Below, one piece after another: positions 24,673-33,114 of a stretch of 64,000 nucleotides of DNA. The notes beneath the pieces are model-generated. The model did not search any database and had not been told where the DNA came from. It saw only the letters and a program-made list of their open reading frames with translations. A program made the translations under genes and the position numbers. Every line of letters starts with the position of its first letter. Position 1 is the stretch's first letter. Source of the stretch: Desulfoscipio geothermicus (GTDB lineage: Bacteria; Bacillota; Desulfotomaculia; Desulfotomaculales; Desulfallaceae); NCBI GenBank assembly GCA_016841205.1, contig JAENZP010000001.1, positions 539,207 through 603,206 of the forward strand, written 5' to 3'.

Positions 24673-26262
24673 TCACTCCGTAGGCTCCGGATCCGCTACC
24701 ATGTCAGACAAACCGGCCGCTGGATCCGGTACCGGGCCAGGCGACGCTTCCTCCTCGATATCCTGGTACTCATCAGCCACAGGCGGCACCCCTGGGTCAA
24801 CCGTGATAGTGTTATCATGCACGGGCAGTACCGGCTCATTTGTTACACCGGGGCTGACCGGGGTAATATTATTATCCGGTGGGACTACTACCGATGGTTT
24901 AACTTGGCCGATACCCACTGCCACAATGCGGTTAACTGCGTGGTAATAACTTTCCGGCAGCTGCTCGGTCCTTTTTCCGCCGTTTTCCCATATATACCTG
25001 GCTGTGGCTGCCTTAAAACCATTGTTCCCCTTTTGCTTAACCACCTGTTCTCCAGCCGCCAAATTCGGTTCATTTTCATAGACGATCTTCTGTGGAATGG
25101 TTTCGGTTACCCAACTGGCCACCTCCACCCGTGGGTTGGCATTCTTGTTACCGTATACCTTGAAGGTTATGGTGTTGCCTTCCACCAGTGATTTGATATA
25201 AATATAACTTTCCTTATTGTTGGCAAACCTAAAGTCGATGGCCCCGTAAACCACCGTAGCATCCTGCCCAATGGGCACATAGCTCACCGGTAGGGTGTGA
25301 TTACTGCGCTCAATTATTTTTAAATTAGCCAGCAGCACGGCATTGTATAATGTTGAGGAAACCTGGCACACGCCGCCGCCCAGACCCTGGACCAGTTCAT
25401 TATTAACTATCACATTTGCATTTTTATAACCGGCCTCCGAGCTGCGCGGCCCCACCACCCGGTTGAAGGAAAAATCTTCACCGGGCGCCAGAAGCACTCC
25501 GTCCAGGGCGGCCGCAGCTACTTTGATATTGTAGGTACGCCCCTCCTGTCCGGCATCAAACCGGGTGGTATACCGAGCAATACGGCCGTTGATCTGCATG
25601 GCCTCGATGTCTTCGGTAGTGCGCTTCGGCTGTATAGTTACCACGGGCAACTCCACCGCGCCAACCGCTGCCCCATTGTTATCTTCACCTTTTCCGGCTG
25701 TCTCGGTCATCAGCTCGGAAATTTCCTTGGCCAGCGCGTTAAAGTCGATACTAGCGCCTGTTTGAGCAGGTACTATTTCTACCTGATCACCAGGCATTAC
25801 CCGAAAACCCGCATCAACCGGCTCGACAATTATTTGCCCCATCTCGGTCACTATTTTTTTTTCCAATACGCCCCAGTCAGTGGACAGCTCGGGCTGGATC
25901 CGCCTACCTTCTTTTTTAACCCGGTGCTGTTCGCGCCACTGTTTAATAATTGAGCCGGTATGCCCGATAGCTGCCGCCTTTTGCAGCGTTTTTTCGCTAT
26001 CCAGCTTTACCCCCAACGACCCGGCCTCCATCGTCCAGGCATTGGCCCCGTATTTTATGACCACCGGGCAATGGGCGAGTTTATCCTTCATAAAAACCAA
26101 TTGTTCACCGGCCTGTTCCCGGGTCAAGCCACTCAAGTTTAAGTTACCTACATACACACCAGGGGTAATTTTATTGTTCGCAAAGGAAACGCCCGAACAA
26201 CCAAACAACACGCCGACCACAAGCAAAGCCAGGAAACCGATCAGCCAACCAATTCGACGCAC
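24673..26262 (-). CDS. VanW-family exported protein with G5-like domain
   Basis: A 529-residue protein beginning at GTG 26262. It has an N-terminal membrane or lipoprotein-like signal (VGVLFGCSG; the Cys at about 22 could be a lipobox), two peptidoglycan-binding-4 type repeats (about 40-200) and the VanW domain (about 240-375) with LAPGEDFSFN and GGGVCQVSSTLYNAVL. A G5-type segment follows (ETIPQKIVYENEPNLAAGEQVVKQKG). The last 70 residues are P/D/E-rich. VanW function is still unclear, but the domains point to the cell wall, which fits the mltG-PBP neighbourhood. A strong terminator precedes it, so it probably has its own promoter. Confidence 0.9.
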   Translation of the reverse strand: MRRIGWLIGFLALLVVGVLFGCSGVSFANNKITPGVYVGNLNLSGLTREQAGEQLVFMKDKLAHCPVVIKYGANAWTMEAGSLGVKLDSEKTLQKAAAIGHTGSIIKQWREQHRVKKEGRRIQPELSTDWGVLEKKIVTEMGQIIVEPVDAGFRVMPGDQVEIVPAQTGASIDFNALAKEISELMTETAGKGEDNNGAAVGAVELPVVTIQPKRTTEDIEAMQINGRIARYTTRFDAGQEGRTYNIKVAAAALDGVLLAPGEDFSFNRVVGPRSSEAGYKNANVIVNNELVQGLGGGVCQVSSTLYNAVLLANLKIIERSNHTLPVSYVPIGQDATVVYGAIDFRFANNKESYIYIKSLVEGNTITFKVYGNKNANPRVEVASWVTETIPQKIVYENEPNLAAGEQVVKQKGNNGFKAATARYIWENGGKRTEQLPESYYHAVNRIVAVGIGQVKPSVVVPPDNNITPVSPGVTNEPVLPVHDNTITVDPGVPPVADEYQDIEEEASPGPVPDPAAGLSDMVADPEPTE

Positions 26263-26274
26263 CGGAAAACCCCC

Positions 26275-26324
26275 TTAAAAAAATATAAAGCTGGCCACGA
26301 ATATAAATATTCGCCCAGCTTTAT
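26275..26324 (-). terminator. Intrinsic terminator after the DUF1292 gene
   Basis: ATAAAGCTGG/CCAGCTTTAT arms (26284-26293, 26315-26324) with an inner CGAATA/TATTCG stem, followed on the minus strand by TATATTTTTTT. Confidence 0.88.
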
Positions 26325-26342
26325 GTCTACCGTTGCTTGGAA

Positions 26343-26648
26343 TTAATGATCATCCCCATCTGACTCTAATACCTCCATACAGGCATCTTTAACCTTTTCC
26401 CATTCATCATCATCAATTTCCACTAGTATTTCTTCGCCATTTTCATCCTGTGCAATTTTTAGCACAAACGCATCCCCGTCGGCCTCGTCTTCAAAATCCT
26501 CCAGGTCATCCTCATCTTCCTCATCGTCGGCCAGCGGCACTACAATAGCGTATTTCTGGCCATCCAATTCCAGAATATCATAAATAATTACATCGTGCTC
26601 GTTATTTTCCTCATCAATAATTGTAATTACTTCATCCTGTTCAGGCAA
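26343..26648 (-). CDS. DUF1292 (YrzB-like) protein
   Basis: About 101 very acidic residues: EVITIIDEENNEHDVIIYDILELDGQKYAIVVPL is the DUF1292 signature, followed by a D/E-rich linker. TTG 26648 is chosen since GAGGTG lies 8 bases upstream; the GTG at 26657 is part of that Shine-Dalgarno. This family is nearly always found with ireB (yrzL) and ruvX (yrrK) behind alaS, as here. Function unknown. Confidence 0.88.
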   Translation of the reverse strand: MPEQDEVITIIDEENNEHDVIIYDILELDGQKYAIVVPLADDEEDEDDLEDFEDEADGDAFVLKIAQDENGEEILVEIDDDEWEKVKDACMEVLESDGDDH

Positions 26649-26695
26649 AAAAAACACCTCTTTTCACAAGTTAGAGCTATTCTATATAAAAAAGG

Positions 26696-27124
26696 CTAAA
26701 ATGTCAATAAACCGGCATGGGCATCCAGGTAACCCTGCAGTATTATGGCTGCAGCCATTTTGTCAATTACTTGCCGGCGTTTGGCCCTACGCACATCTGC
26801 GCTGATCAGCAAGCGCTCGGCCGCAGCCGTGGTTAACCGCTCATCCCAGGTCTCCACCGGCAGTTCCAGGTGATAGCGCACTTTTTCCGCAAAGGCCAGC
26901 GCTTTCTCTCCCTGTGGCCCGATAGTACCATTCATATTTCGGGGCAGTCCCACCACTATTTTTTCTACTTCATATTTTTGCGCTATTGCCTTTATTTTAT
27001 CCAGATCTTTTTCCAAACCTGGCTGGCGAACTATCGTCTCAACACCCTGAGCCGTCCAGCCCAGCAGGTCGCTAACTGCAATGCCTATTTTCCGATCACC
27101 AAAATCTATGCCCATAATACGCAA
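26696..27124 (-). CDS. ruvX: Holliday-junction-resolvase-like RuvX/YqgF
   Basis: 142 residues with an RNase H-like fold: MGIDFGDRKIGIAVSD (catalytic Asp), VVGLPRNMNGTIGPQGEKA and VETWDERLTTAAAERLL. Homologues act on 16S rRNA 5' processing (YqgF) or Holliday junctions. The start is TTG 27124 or ATG 27115. It belongs to the conserved alaS-ireB-ruvX-DUF1292 group, but here an aldo/keto reductase gene separates it from ireB. Confidence 0.9.
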   Translation of the reverse strand: MRIMGIDFGDRKIGIAVSDLLGWTAQGVETIVRQPGLEKDLDKIKAIAQKYEVEKIVVGLPRNMNGTIGPQGEKALAFAEKVRYHLELPVETWDERLTTAAAERLLISADVRRAKRRQVIDKMAAAIILQGYLDAHAGLLTF

Positions 27125-27157
27125 GTTTTACTTCAACCTTTCAAATGTCAACTCGTA

Positions 27158-28102
27158 TTAGATTACTTTTATATAAAAATCAGGACAAACTGACGCGCAA
27201 TAACCGCACAAGCGGCAGAGCCGGTCGTTCACCTGCGCCCGCCCGTCCACAATGGCCAACGCCCCGGAGGTACACCTTTCCACACATCGCCCACAACCCA
27301 GGCAGTATTCTTCCACGAGCAGATGGCGCTTTTTTCTTTTTAGCTGCTCGGCCAGTTGACGGTCGGGCAAATCACCGGAAAACCTCCTGATATTATAGTT
27401 AATTTCTTCCGAAGACTGCATACCAACGGCCACCGAGGCCAGCTCGGGCACAGCCAGGATAAAATCCATGGCCTTGTCCAGGTCAGGGATCAAATGGCCG
27501 CCCCCAAGGCATTTCATGCCGTAAATGCCCTTGCCCATGATCGCGGCAAAGGAAATGGCTTCCAGCATATCACTGGCCCCGCCATCGGCAATGCCAATGC
27601 CCGCCTGGTTGATAAGGGGATGAATAATATCAAGCTCGGGAATGGACGCGGCAGCCCGCACCCCCGCCACATGATGCGTTGAGATGCCAATGGCTCTGAC
27701 CAGTCCCCTTTCCCGGGCTTTAACCAGATATTCCACTGCTCCCCAGTGCCCTTTGATGGTAAAGAACGATTCTTGTTCGTGCAGCAAGAAAATATCAACG
27801 TAATCCCGGCCAATGGACTTGAGACAGTGCTGCAGACTTTTGGCCATTTCCGATCCGGTGGAGGCGTATGATTTGGAAGCCACCACCGCCTCCGGAAAGT
27901 CCCGCAGGGCCTCTTTAATGTAGGGGTAGCAGCCGTATAATTCCGCTGTATCCATAAAATTTACCCCTGCTTCCAGGGCCAGTCGTATTAACCCGGCGCC
28001 GGCTGCAATAGCCAGACCTTTTTGCAGAGGGCCGATGGTCAGGGTACCAAAACAAAGCCTGGATACTGTAATATCCGTATGACCTAGTTTTTTATACTGC
28101 AA
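27158..28102 (-). CDS. Aldo/keto reductase with C-terminal two-[4Fe-4S] ferredoxin domain
   Basis: 314 residues. An AKR barrel (1-260) has FMDTAELYG (the AKR Asp and Tyr), VVASKSYAS (Lys) and the segment VDIFLLHEQ. Then comes a bacterial ferredoxin tail: C-x2-C-x2-C-x3-C (CLGCGRCVERC) and CRLCGYCASVCP. Such fusions occur in anaerobes and probably pass electrons between NAD(P)H-type chemistry and Fe-S partners; the substrate is unknown. It begins at TTG 28102. Inserted between ireB and ruvX, which are usually adjacent, so it looks like a lineage-specific addition. Confidence 0.88.
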   Translation of the reverse strand: MQYKKLGHTDITVSRLCFGTLTIGPLQKGLAIAAGAGLIRLALEAGVNFMDTAELYGCYPYIKEALRDFPEAVVASKSYASTGSEMAKSLQHCLKSIGRDYVDIFLLHEQESFFTIKGHWGAVEYLVKARERGLVRAIGISTHHVAGVRAAASIPELDIIHPLINQAGIGIADGGASDMLEAISFAAIMGKGIYGMKCLGGGHLIPDLDKAMDFILAVPELASVAVGMQSSEEINYNIRRFSGDLPDRQLAEQLKRKKRHLLVEEYCLGCGRCVERCTSGALAIVDGRAQVNDRLCRLCGYCASVCPDFYIKVI

Positions 28103-28132
28103 GATTACCTGTACTCTCTTTCTAAGCTTCGG

Positions 28133-28387
28133 TTAAGAAGCCAAATACTTTTTAACAAGTTCCTCAAGTAACTCATCCCGCTCCAACTGCCGTATCAAAC
28201 TTCTGGCATTGTTGTAGCTGGTTATATAGGCAGGGTCGCCTGAAAGTAAATAGCCCACCAGCTGGTTAATGGGATTGTATCCTTTTTCTTTAAGGGCTTC
28301 GTAAACCTGGAGCAGGATTTCCCGAGCTTTGTTTTCTTCTGCCTGCACCTTAAACATGACGGTATGCTCAAAAAATTCATTAGACAT
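28133..28387 (-). CDS. ireB: IreB-family regulatory phosphoprotein
   Basis: 84 residues from ATG 28387 (GGGGGGG-type Shine-Dalgarno upstream). [47 protein letters not shown] is a near-perfect UPF0297 pattern. In Enterococcus, IreB is phosphorylated by the Ser/Thr kinase IreK and affects cell-envelope stress. It follows alaS, as in most Firmicutes, with its own promoter (28447-28476). Confidence 0.93.
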   Translation of the reverse strand: MSNEFFEHTVMFKVQAEENKAREILLQVYEALKEKGYNPINQLVGYLLSGDPAYITSYNNARSLIRQLERDELLEELVKKYLAS

Positions 28388-28446
28388 GAGAAATACCCCC
28401 CCAAAATACTTATCCTTACCGTACCTCAAAGGCTGGATATATTTCT

Positions 28447-28476
28447 ATTATACTGTGGCACTATAGATAAAAGCAA
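28447..28476 (-). promoter_or_regulatory. Promoter of ireB and downstream genes
   Basis: TTGCTT, 18-base spacer, TATAAT on the minus strand, about 60 bases before ireB. Confidence 0.55.
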
Positions 28477-28509
28477 ACAATGGTTTACCATTCTTTACTG
28501 TAAGGAGTA

Positions 28510-31146
28510 CTAATTAGCAGCCTGCCTGGTAACCAGCGCGTTAACTTTTTCCAGCGCGTTATCCAGCCCCGTCGGGTCTTTACCTCCAGCCTGGGCCATG
28601 TCCGGCCTGCCGCCACCGCCACCGCCCACCAGAGGGGCGATTTCTTTGATTATTTTGCCGGCGTGTAATCCCCGGGCCACCAGGTCTTTACTTACTCCGG
28701 CCACCAGGCTAACTTTGCCGCCGGACTCCGCACCCAGCACAATAACCCCAGAGCCAATTTTATCCCGCAGTAAATCCAGCATGGCTCGCAGACTGTCCAT
28801 GTCGGAAGCGTCGGAGCGAGCGGCCAACACTTTAATACCGTTCATTTCCTTGGCGGTATGCAACAGGCTTTGCACTTCATAGCGGGCCAGGCGTGCCCGC
28901 AGCAATTCGGTTTCTCTTTCCAGGCCGCGCAAGTCCTGTACCAGCGTTTCCACCCGGTGCACTAATTCATGGGCGGGTGCTTTTACTGCCCGGGCAATCA
29001 AGCTGAGCTGGTCTTCCTTGGCCTGCAAGTAATCCATCGCTCCCTGGCCGGTGACCGCCTCCACCCGACGCAAACCGGAGCCCACGCTGCTCTCGCTTAA
29101 CAGCTTGAACATACCCACCTCGGCAGTGGATGTAATATGCGTACCGCCGCAAAGTTCCATGCTGAAGTCACCCATTTTGACCACTCTGACCTTGTCCCCG
29201 TATTTTTCATCGAACAGCGCCGTGGCCCCCATATTCCTGGCCTCATCCAGGGTGGATACCACAGTTTGCACCTTGAGATTATTCAGGATAGCTTCGTTAA
29301 CTATTTGCTCCACCCGCTCCAACTCCTCCGGGGCAATGGCTGCGAAATGGGTAAAGTCAAATCGCAGCCGGTCCGAGGCCACCATTGATCCCGCCTGGTT
29401 AACGTGCTCACCCAGTACCTCCCTGAGGGCTTTATGCAGCAAGTGGGTGGCTGAGTGATTGCGGGCAATATTCATACGCCTTCTAGTGTCAACCTGAACT
29501 GTGATTTCATCATTGATCCGGATAATCCCGCTGAGTACCCGCCCCCGGTGCAGGTGCAGTCCCTCTACCGGCTTGGTCACCATTTCAACAGCCACTTCGG
29601 TGCTTTCCGCGGTTAGCCTGGCATGATCGCTTAGCTGGCCGCCGGATTCAGCGTAGCAGGGGGTAATGTCCAGCACCACTTCTACTTCCTGGCCGGCTCC
29701 GGCCTGCTCCACCTGGTGGTCGTCAACGAATATGGCTTTGACAATGGATTTACTGGTCAGGGTTTCATAACCGACAAATACGGTTTCACCGGTCTGTTCG
29801 ATAACAGTTTTCAAATAAGCGGCCTTTTCAGATATATACTCGGTTTCCTGCCGGGCGCTGCGAGCCCTGCTGCGCTGCTGCTCCATCGCGTTAGTAAAAC
29901 CCTCCTGCTCCACGGTCAGGTTGTTTTCCCCGGCAATTTCCTCAGTTAATTCCAGTGGGAAGCCGTATGTATCATAAAGCCGGAAAGCTTGCTCACCATC
30001 GATGTAATTCAGGCCGGCCTGTTTGGCTGCACGGATTAGCCCGCTGAGCATATCGGTGCCCTGGACTAGGGTTTCCCCAAATCTTTCCTCTTCGGTCTTA
30101 ATCACTTTGGTGACCAACTCGCGGTTTTTCACCAACTCCTGGTAAGTGTCGCCCATTTTATCGATTACCGCTCCGGCTACCCGGTGCAAGAAGGGCTCCG
30201 TTACACCCAACACCCGGCCAAAGCGCACGGCCCGGCGCAGCAGGCGACGCAGCACATAACCGCGGCCCTCGTTGGCCGGCAGGGCACCGTCGGAGATGGC
30301 AAAGGTCACTGCCCGGACATGGTCGGCGATCACCTTCAGCGCCAGATCCAGGTCATCGCTCGCGCCATAACGCTTGCCGGTCAGCTCCCCGGTAAAGTCC
30401 ATAATATCCCGCAGCAGGTCGGTATCAAAATTGGTTTTAACCTTTTGCAATACCGAGGCTACCCTTTCCAGACCCATACCGGTGTCAATGCCTTTACTTT
30501 GCAGGGGTGTGTAGTTACCCTCTTCATCCCGGAAATACTGGATAAATACCAGGTTCCATATTTCCAGATAACGGTCGCAATCACAGCCTACCATGCAATC
30601 GGGCGAACCGCAGCCCCGCTCCGGACCCAGGTCATAGTGGATTTCCGAACAAGGGCCGCAGGGGCCCACCCCTATTTCCCAAAAGTTAGTATCCTTGCCC
30701 AGGCGAACAATCCTGTTTTCAGGGATACCCACCTCTTTATGCCAAATCTCATAAGCCTCATCATCATCTTCGTAGATGGTGACCCACAGCTTTTCGGCCG
30801 TCATGCCCAGGTGTTCCGTGACAAACTCCCAAGCCCAGTGGATGGCTTCATTTTTAAAATAATCACCAAAGGAAAAGTTGCCCAGCATTTCAAAAAAGGT
30901 ATGATGCCGAGCAGTATGCCCTACTTCATCTATATCGGGCGTGCGCAAGCATTTCTGGCAGGTGGTAACCCGGGTCACATCGGGCTTGGCCGCACCGGTA
31001 AAATAAGGCTTAAAGGGCACCATGCCAGCCGCCGTCCATAAAATACTGGGGTCGTTATGGGGAATTAAAGAGGCGCTGGGTAATATTTTGTGGCCCTTGC
31101 TTTCAAAAAATTTAAGATACTTTTCTCTAATTTCCTTGCCCGTCAA
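28510..31146 (-). CDS. alaS: Alanyl-tRNA synthetase
   Basis: 878 residues, normal length. The catalytic core has ASLIPHNDPSILWTAAGM and GTGM-type glycine motifs. The editing domain zinc site comes from HSATHLLH (His about 562 and 566) and CGGTH (about 664-668). The C-terminal DHHA1 region ends with VGGGGGGRPDMAQAGG. It charges tRNA-Ala and clears mischarged Ser. A T-box leader (31196-31345) and a near-consensus promoter precede it, so it is induced when uncharged tRNA-Ala builds up. Confidence 0.97.
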   Translation of the reverse strand: MTGKEIREKYLKFFESKGHKILPSASLIPHNDPSILWTAAGMVPFKPYFTGAAKPDVTRVTTCQKCLRTPDIDEVGHTARHHTFFEMLGNFSFGDYFKNEAIHWAWEFVTEHLGMTAEKLWVTIYEDDDEAYEIWHKEVGIPENRIVRLGKDTNFWEIGVGPCGPCSEIHYDLGPERGCGSPDCMVGCDCDRYLEIWNLVFIQYFRDEEGNYTPLQSKGIDTGMGLERVASVLQKVKTNFDTDLLRDIMDFTGELTGKRYGASDDLDLALKVIADHVRAVTFAISDGALPANEGRGYVLRRLLRRAVRFGRVLGVTEPFLHRVAGAVIDKMGDTYQELVKNRELVTKVIKTEEERFGETLVQGTDMLSGLIRAAKQAGLNYIDGEQAFRLYDTYGFPLELTEEIAGENNLTVEQEGFTNAMEQQRSRARSARQETEYISEKAAYLKTVIEQTGETVFVGYETLTSKSIVKAIFVDDHQVEQAGAGQEVEVVLDITPCYAESGGQLSDHARLTAESTEVAVEMVTKPVEGLHLHRGRVLSGIIRINDEITVQVDTRRRMNIARNHSATHLLHKALREVLGEHVNQAGSMVASDRLRFDFTHFAAIAPEELERVEQIVNEAILNNLKVQTVVSTLDEARNMGATALFDEKYGDKVRVVKMGDFSMELCGGTHITSTAEVGMFKLLSESSVGSGLRRVEAVTGQGAMDYLQAKEDQLSLIARAVKAPAHELVHRVETLVQDLRGLERETELLRARLARYEVQSLLHTAKEMNGIKVLAARSDASDMDSLRAMLDLLRDKIGSGVIVLGAESGGKVSLVAGVSKDLVARGLHAGKIIKEIAPLVGGGGGGRPDMAQAGGKDPTGLDNALEKVNALVTRQAAN

Positions 31147-31195
31147 AAACTATACCCCCTCGAATTGCATGTTGTTATGTAGTATATCAAGTAGT

Positions 31196-31345
31196 AAAAA
31201 AGCCCTTCCTCCCCGGCCAGGGACAGAAAGGCTCTGCGGTAACACCCTGATTAAAAATTGCTATTAAAACTATAACGCTGTTTGGCGGCGAAATTTAGCT
31301 GTAACAATCTCGCTTTTCCATATTACGGTTATTCATATTTGTTTA
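31196..31345 (-). ncRNA. T-box riboswitch (tRNA-Ala) in the alaS leader
   Basis: On the minus strand, AATCAGGGTGTTACCGCA (31252-31235) matches the T-box sequence that pairs with the tRNA acceptor end. It is followed by a terminator stem (AGCC...GTCCC / GGGGA...GGGCT, 31233-31201) and a T run (31200-31196). Upstream, a hairpin with arms 31288-31294 and 31307-31313 shows GCU, an Ala codon, in its loop and may be the specifier. The whole leader is short, so Stem I seems reduced. Specificity follows from the downstream alaS. Confidence 0.85.
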
Positions 31346-31375
31346 ATTATACAAAATTAGAACAAATCATGTCAA
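31346..31375 (-). promoter_or_regulatory. Promoter of alaS
   Basis: Perfect TTGACA and perfect TATAAT hexamers with an 18-base spacer on the minus strand, just before the T-box leader. Confidence 0.85.
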
Positions 31376-31402
31376 GAACCGCAATTATCCTGCGGCACTG
31401 CC

Positions 31403-32461
31403 CTACGCATTACCGGGCCAGAGCCTGTTCATGGCAAAAATGATCACCACCCGCAGAACTGCGGCTACAGGCACGGAAAATATTAACCCGGTCAGCCCGA
31501 AAAGCTGCCCCCCGGCCAGCAGCACAAGTATGACCAGCAGCGGATGCAGGCCCACCCGGTCCCCCAATATCTTGGGAGAAATAATGCTTGATTCCAGCTG
31601 CTGGATCACTAAAAAGGCAATGATCACTTTGATCACCAGCCACTTGGATACCAGCATGGCCAAAGCGACAGCCGGCACGGCCCCAATCAGCGGGCCGAAG
31701 TAGGGAATCAAGTTGGTAATTCCGGCGAATATGCCCAGCATTAGGGCAAAATCCATATGCAGAAAAGCCAGGGCAAAGCCGGTCATCACACCTGTAATAA
31801 CACTCACCAGCAGGTAGCCCCGGATAAAACTATCCACCACACGGCTTACTTCACTACCCAGTTCCTGAACATCCTCCCGCCATTGGTATGGGATGAGCAG
31901 AGCCGCCCGTTCGGTAAACATCTCCACATCCTTGAGCAAATAGTAGGCAAAAATGGGAGCCAGGATCAGATTAAAAATATAACCGGCCAGGCCAATGATT
32001 GCCTGGACCACTTGTTCCGCCATTTGGGTCAGCACTTGTTCCACCCAGGTAATGTGCTGGTCAATGATCCGGCGCACGGCATCAGGTATACCCGCCCGGG
32101 CATATTCATGCTGCAGCGATGCGGTAAACTCCTGCACCTGGACGGTATAGCCGGGTACCACTTCCGCAAGCATATCCAGCTGGGCGATAATATGCGGCAT
32201 CCCATGCAGCACCAGCCCGGCCACGATTATGAACATAGCGCTGTACACTAACAATATGGACGAGGTCCGTGACATGCCCCGGTTCTCCACCATGCGTACC
32301 AGCGGGTATAAAAGATAAGCCAGTACTACCGCCAGTAAAAGTGATAAAAAGATACCCCGGATTAGGTAGATAAAGTACAGCGCCACAACCACCAGCAATA
32401 AATTCAAAACCAGGCGATAATAATTTGTATTTTTAGGCCACCAGGACAAACTAACCACCAC
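31403..32461 (-). CDS. AI-2E family transporter (YdbI/PerM-type membrane protein)
   Basis: 352 residues with about seven to eight membrane helices. The family pattern includes LAYLLYPLVRMVENRG early and APIFAYYLLKDVEMF in the middle. The C-terminal PYFGPLIGAVPAVALAM and LESSIISPKILGDRVGLHPLLVI motif is the most diagnostic. Members export AI-2, act as Na+/H+ antiporters or have unknown substrates, so the cargo cannot be assigned. A terminator separates it from the small gene upstream. Confidence 0.88.
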   Translation of the reverse strand: MVVSLSWWPKNTNYYRLVLNLLLVVVALYFIYLIRGIFLSLLLAVVLAYLLYPLVRMVENRGMSRTSSILLVYSAMFIIVAGLVLHGMPHIIAQLDMLAEVVPGYTVQVQEFTASLQHEYARAGIPDAVRRIIDQHITWVEQVLTQMAEQVVQAIIGLAGYIFNLILAPIFAYYLLKDVEMFTERAALLIPYQWREDVQELGSEVSRVVDSFIRGYLLVSVITGVMTGFALAFLHMDFALMLGIFAGITNLIPYFGPLIGAVPAVALAMLVSKWLVIKVIIAFLVIQQLESSIISPKILGDRVGLHPLLVILVLLAGGQLFGLTGLIFSVPVAAVLRVVIIFAMNRLWPGNA

Positions 32462-32465
32462 CCGA

Positions 32466-32500
32466 CAAAAAAGTGAGGATTCGTTTTCCCCACTTTTATT
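32466..32500 (-). terminator. Intrinsic terminator
   Basis: AAAAGTGGGGA / TCCTCACTTTT arms followed by a T tract on the minus strand, just behind the 66-aa small protein gene. Confidence 0.75.
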
Positions 32501-32507
32501 GACCTGC

Positions 32508-32708
32508 TTATTTCTTTTTTATCAATCCGCTTACCTTGCGGGATACTTCTTGAATCATACGGTCGGAAGTCCGGCGGGGATATTTCCGCCTGAATTTATT
32601 CATATCAAATATACTGGCTGATGACTTGCGCTGCGGTGTTTTAATCATTGACATAACTGCGCCTAAAACACTGCCGGCAAACAAACCCCGCCAAAAACCA
32701 CTTTGCAT
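32508..32708 (-). CDS. Small membrane-associated protein of unknown function
   Basis: 66 residues: a short hydrophobic, glycine-rich N-terminus (FWRGLFAGSVLGAVMSM), then a strongly basic, Ser-rich tail (RRKYPRRTSDRM, ending KKK). It resembles YtxH-like small proteins but I cannot assign a family. ATG 32708 is preferred; GGGGTG precedes it. It follows the 57-aa zinc ribbon gene by 26 bases. Confidence 0.7.
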   Translation of the reverse strand: MQSGFWRGLFAGSVLGAVMSMIKTPQRKSSASIFDMNKFRRKYPRRTSDRMIQEVSRKVSGLIKKK

Positions 32709-32734
32709 CAATTTTCACCCCCCAAACCAGGCCG

Positions 32735-32908
32735 TTATAGGAGCATTTGATTTTGGGGATCAAAGGCCACCAGGCTGCCATCCTCCGCTACCTCGTAGAT
32801 ACTGACCCCTTCTTTATTTAAACGGTATTCCACACAGCAATCCCAGCAATAATACTGGTCCACACCCACCTTGCCGGTGGATTTACCGCCACATATCGGG
32901 CACTGCAA
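32735..32908 (-). CDS. 57-residue zinc-ribbon protein
   Basis: A TTG start (32908) 8 bases after AGGAGG opens MQCPICGGKSTGKVGVDQYY, then CWDCCVEYRLNKEG, and ends QNQMLL. C3-x2-C6 and C22-x2-C25 form a rubredoxin-knuckle zinc site, with C26 adjacent. The rest (VSIYEVAEDGSLVAFD) looks like a short beta hairpin. The gene is too short for most ORF filters. It is co-oriented with the 66-aa small protein, and the two likely form one transcript after the mnmA terminator. Confidence 0.8.
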   Translation of the reverse strand: MQCPICGGKSTGKVGVDQYYCWDCCVEYRLNKEGVSIYEVAEDGSLVAFDPQNQMLL

Positions 32909-33000
32909 ACTATCGCCTCCTGTTAATCTCTTACTAAGTTAAATTAATTATGCCCATTTTCGTTCAATAAAATGCTGGCCAACCAAGTGCTTTTTACAAC

Positions 33001-33029
33001 AAAAGCCCGGTTAGCAAAACCGAGCTTTT
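33001..33029 (-). terminator. Intrinsic terminator after mnmA
   Basis: AAAAGCTCGGTT / AACCGGGCTTTT arms (one mismatch) with a 5-base loop; T-rich on both strands. Confidence 0.8.
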
Positions 33030-33114
33030 TCAACTATGAGGTTGGGCCTTTTTCTTTGTAGAAATGTTAAGCAGCTTGGTTCTTTATTCAGTCTTTGAGC
33101 CGGTTCGGGCAAGT

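Noticed and set aside
30184..31041. 285-aa plus-strand ORF opposite alaS
   Set aside because: Antisense shadow of alaS; low-complexity product with no motifs and no Shine-Dalgarno.
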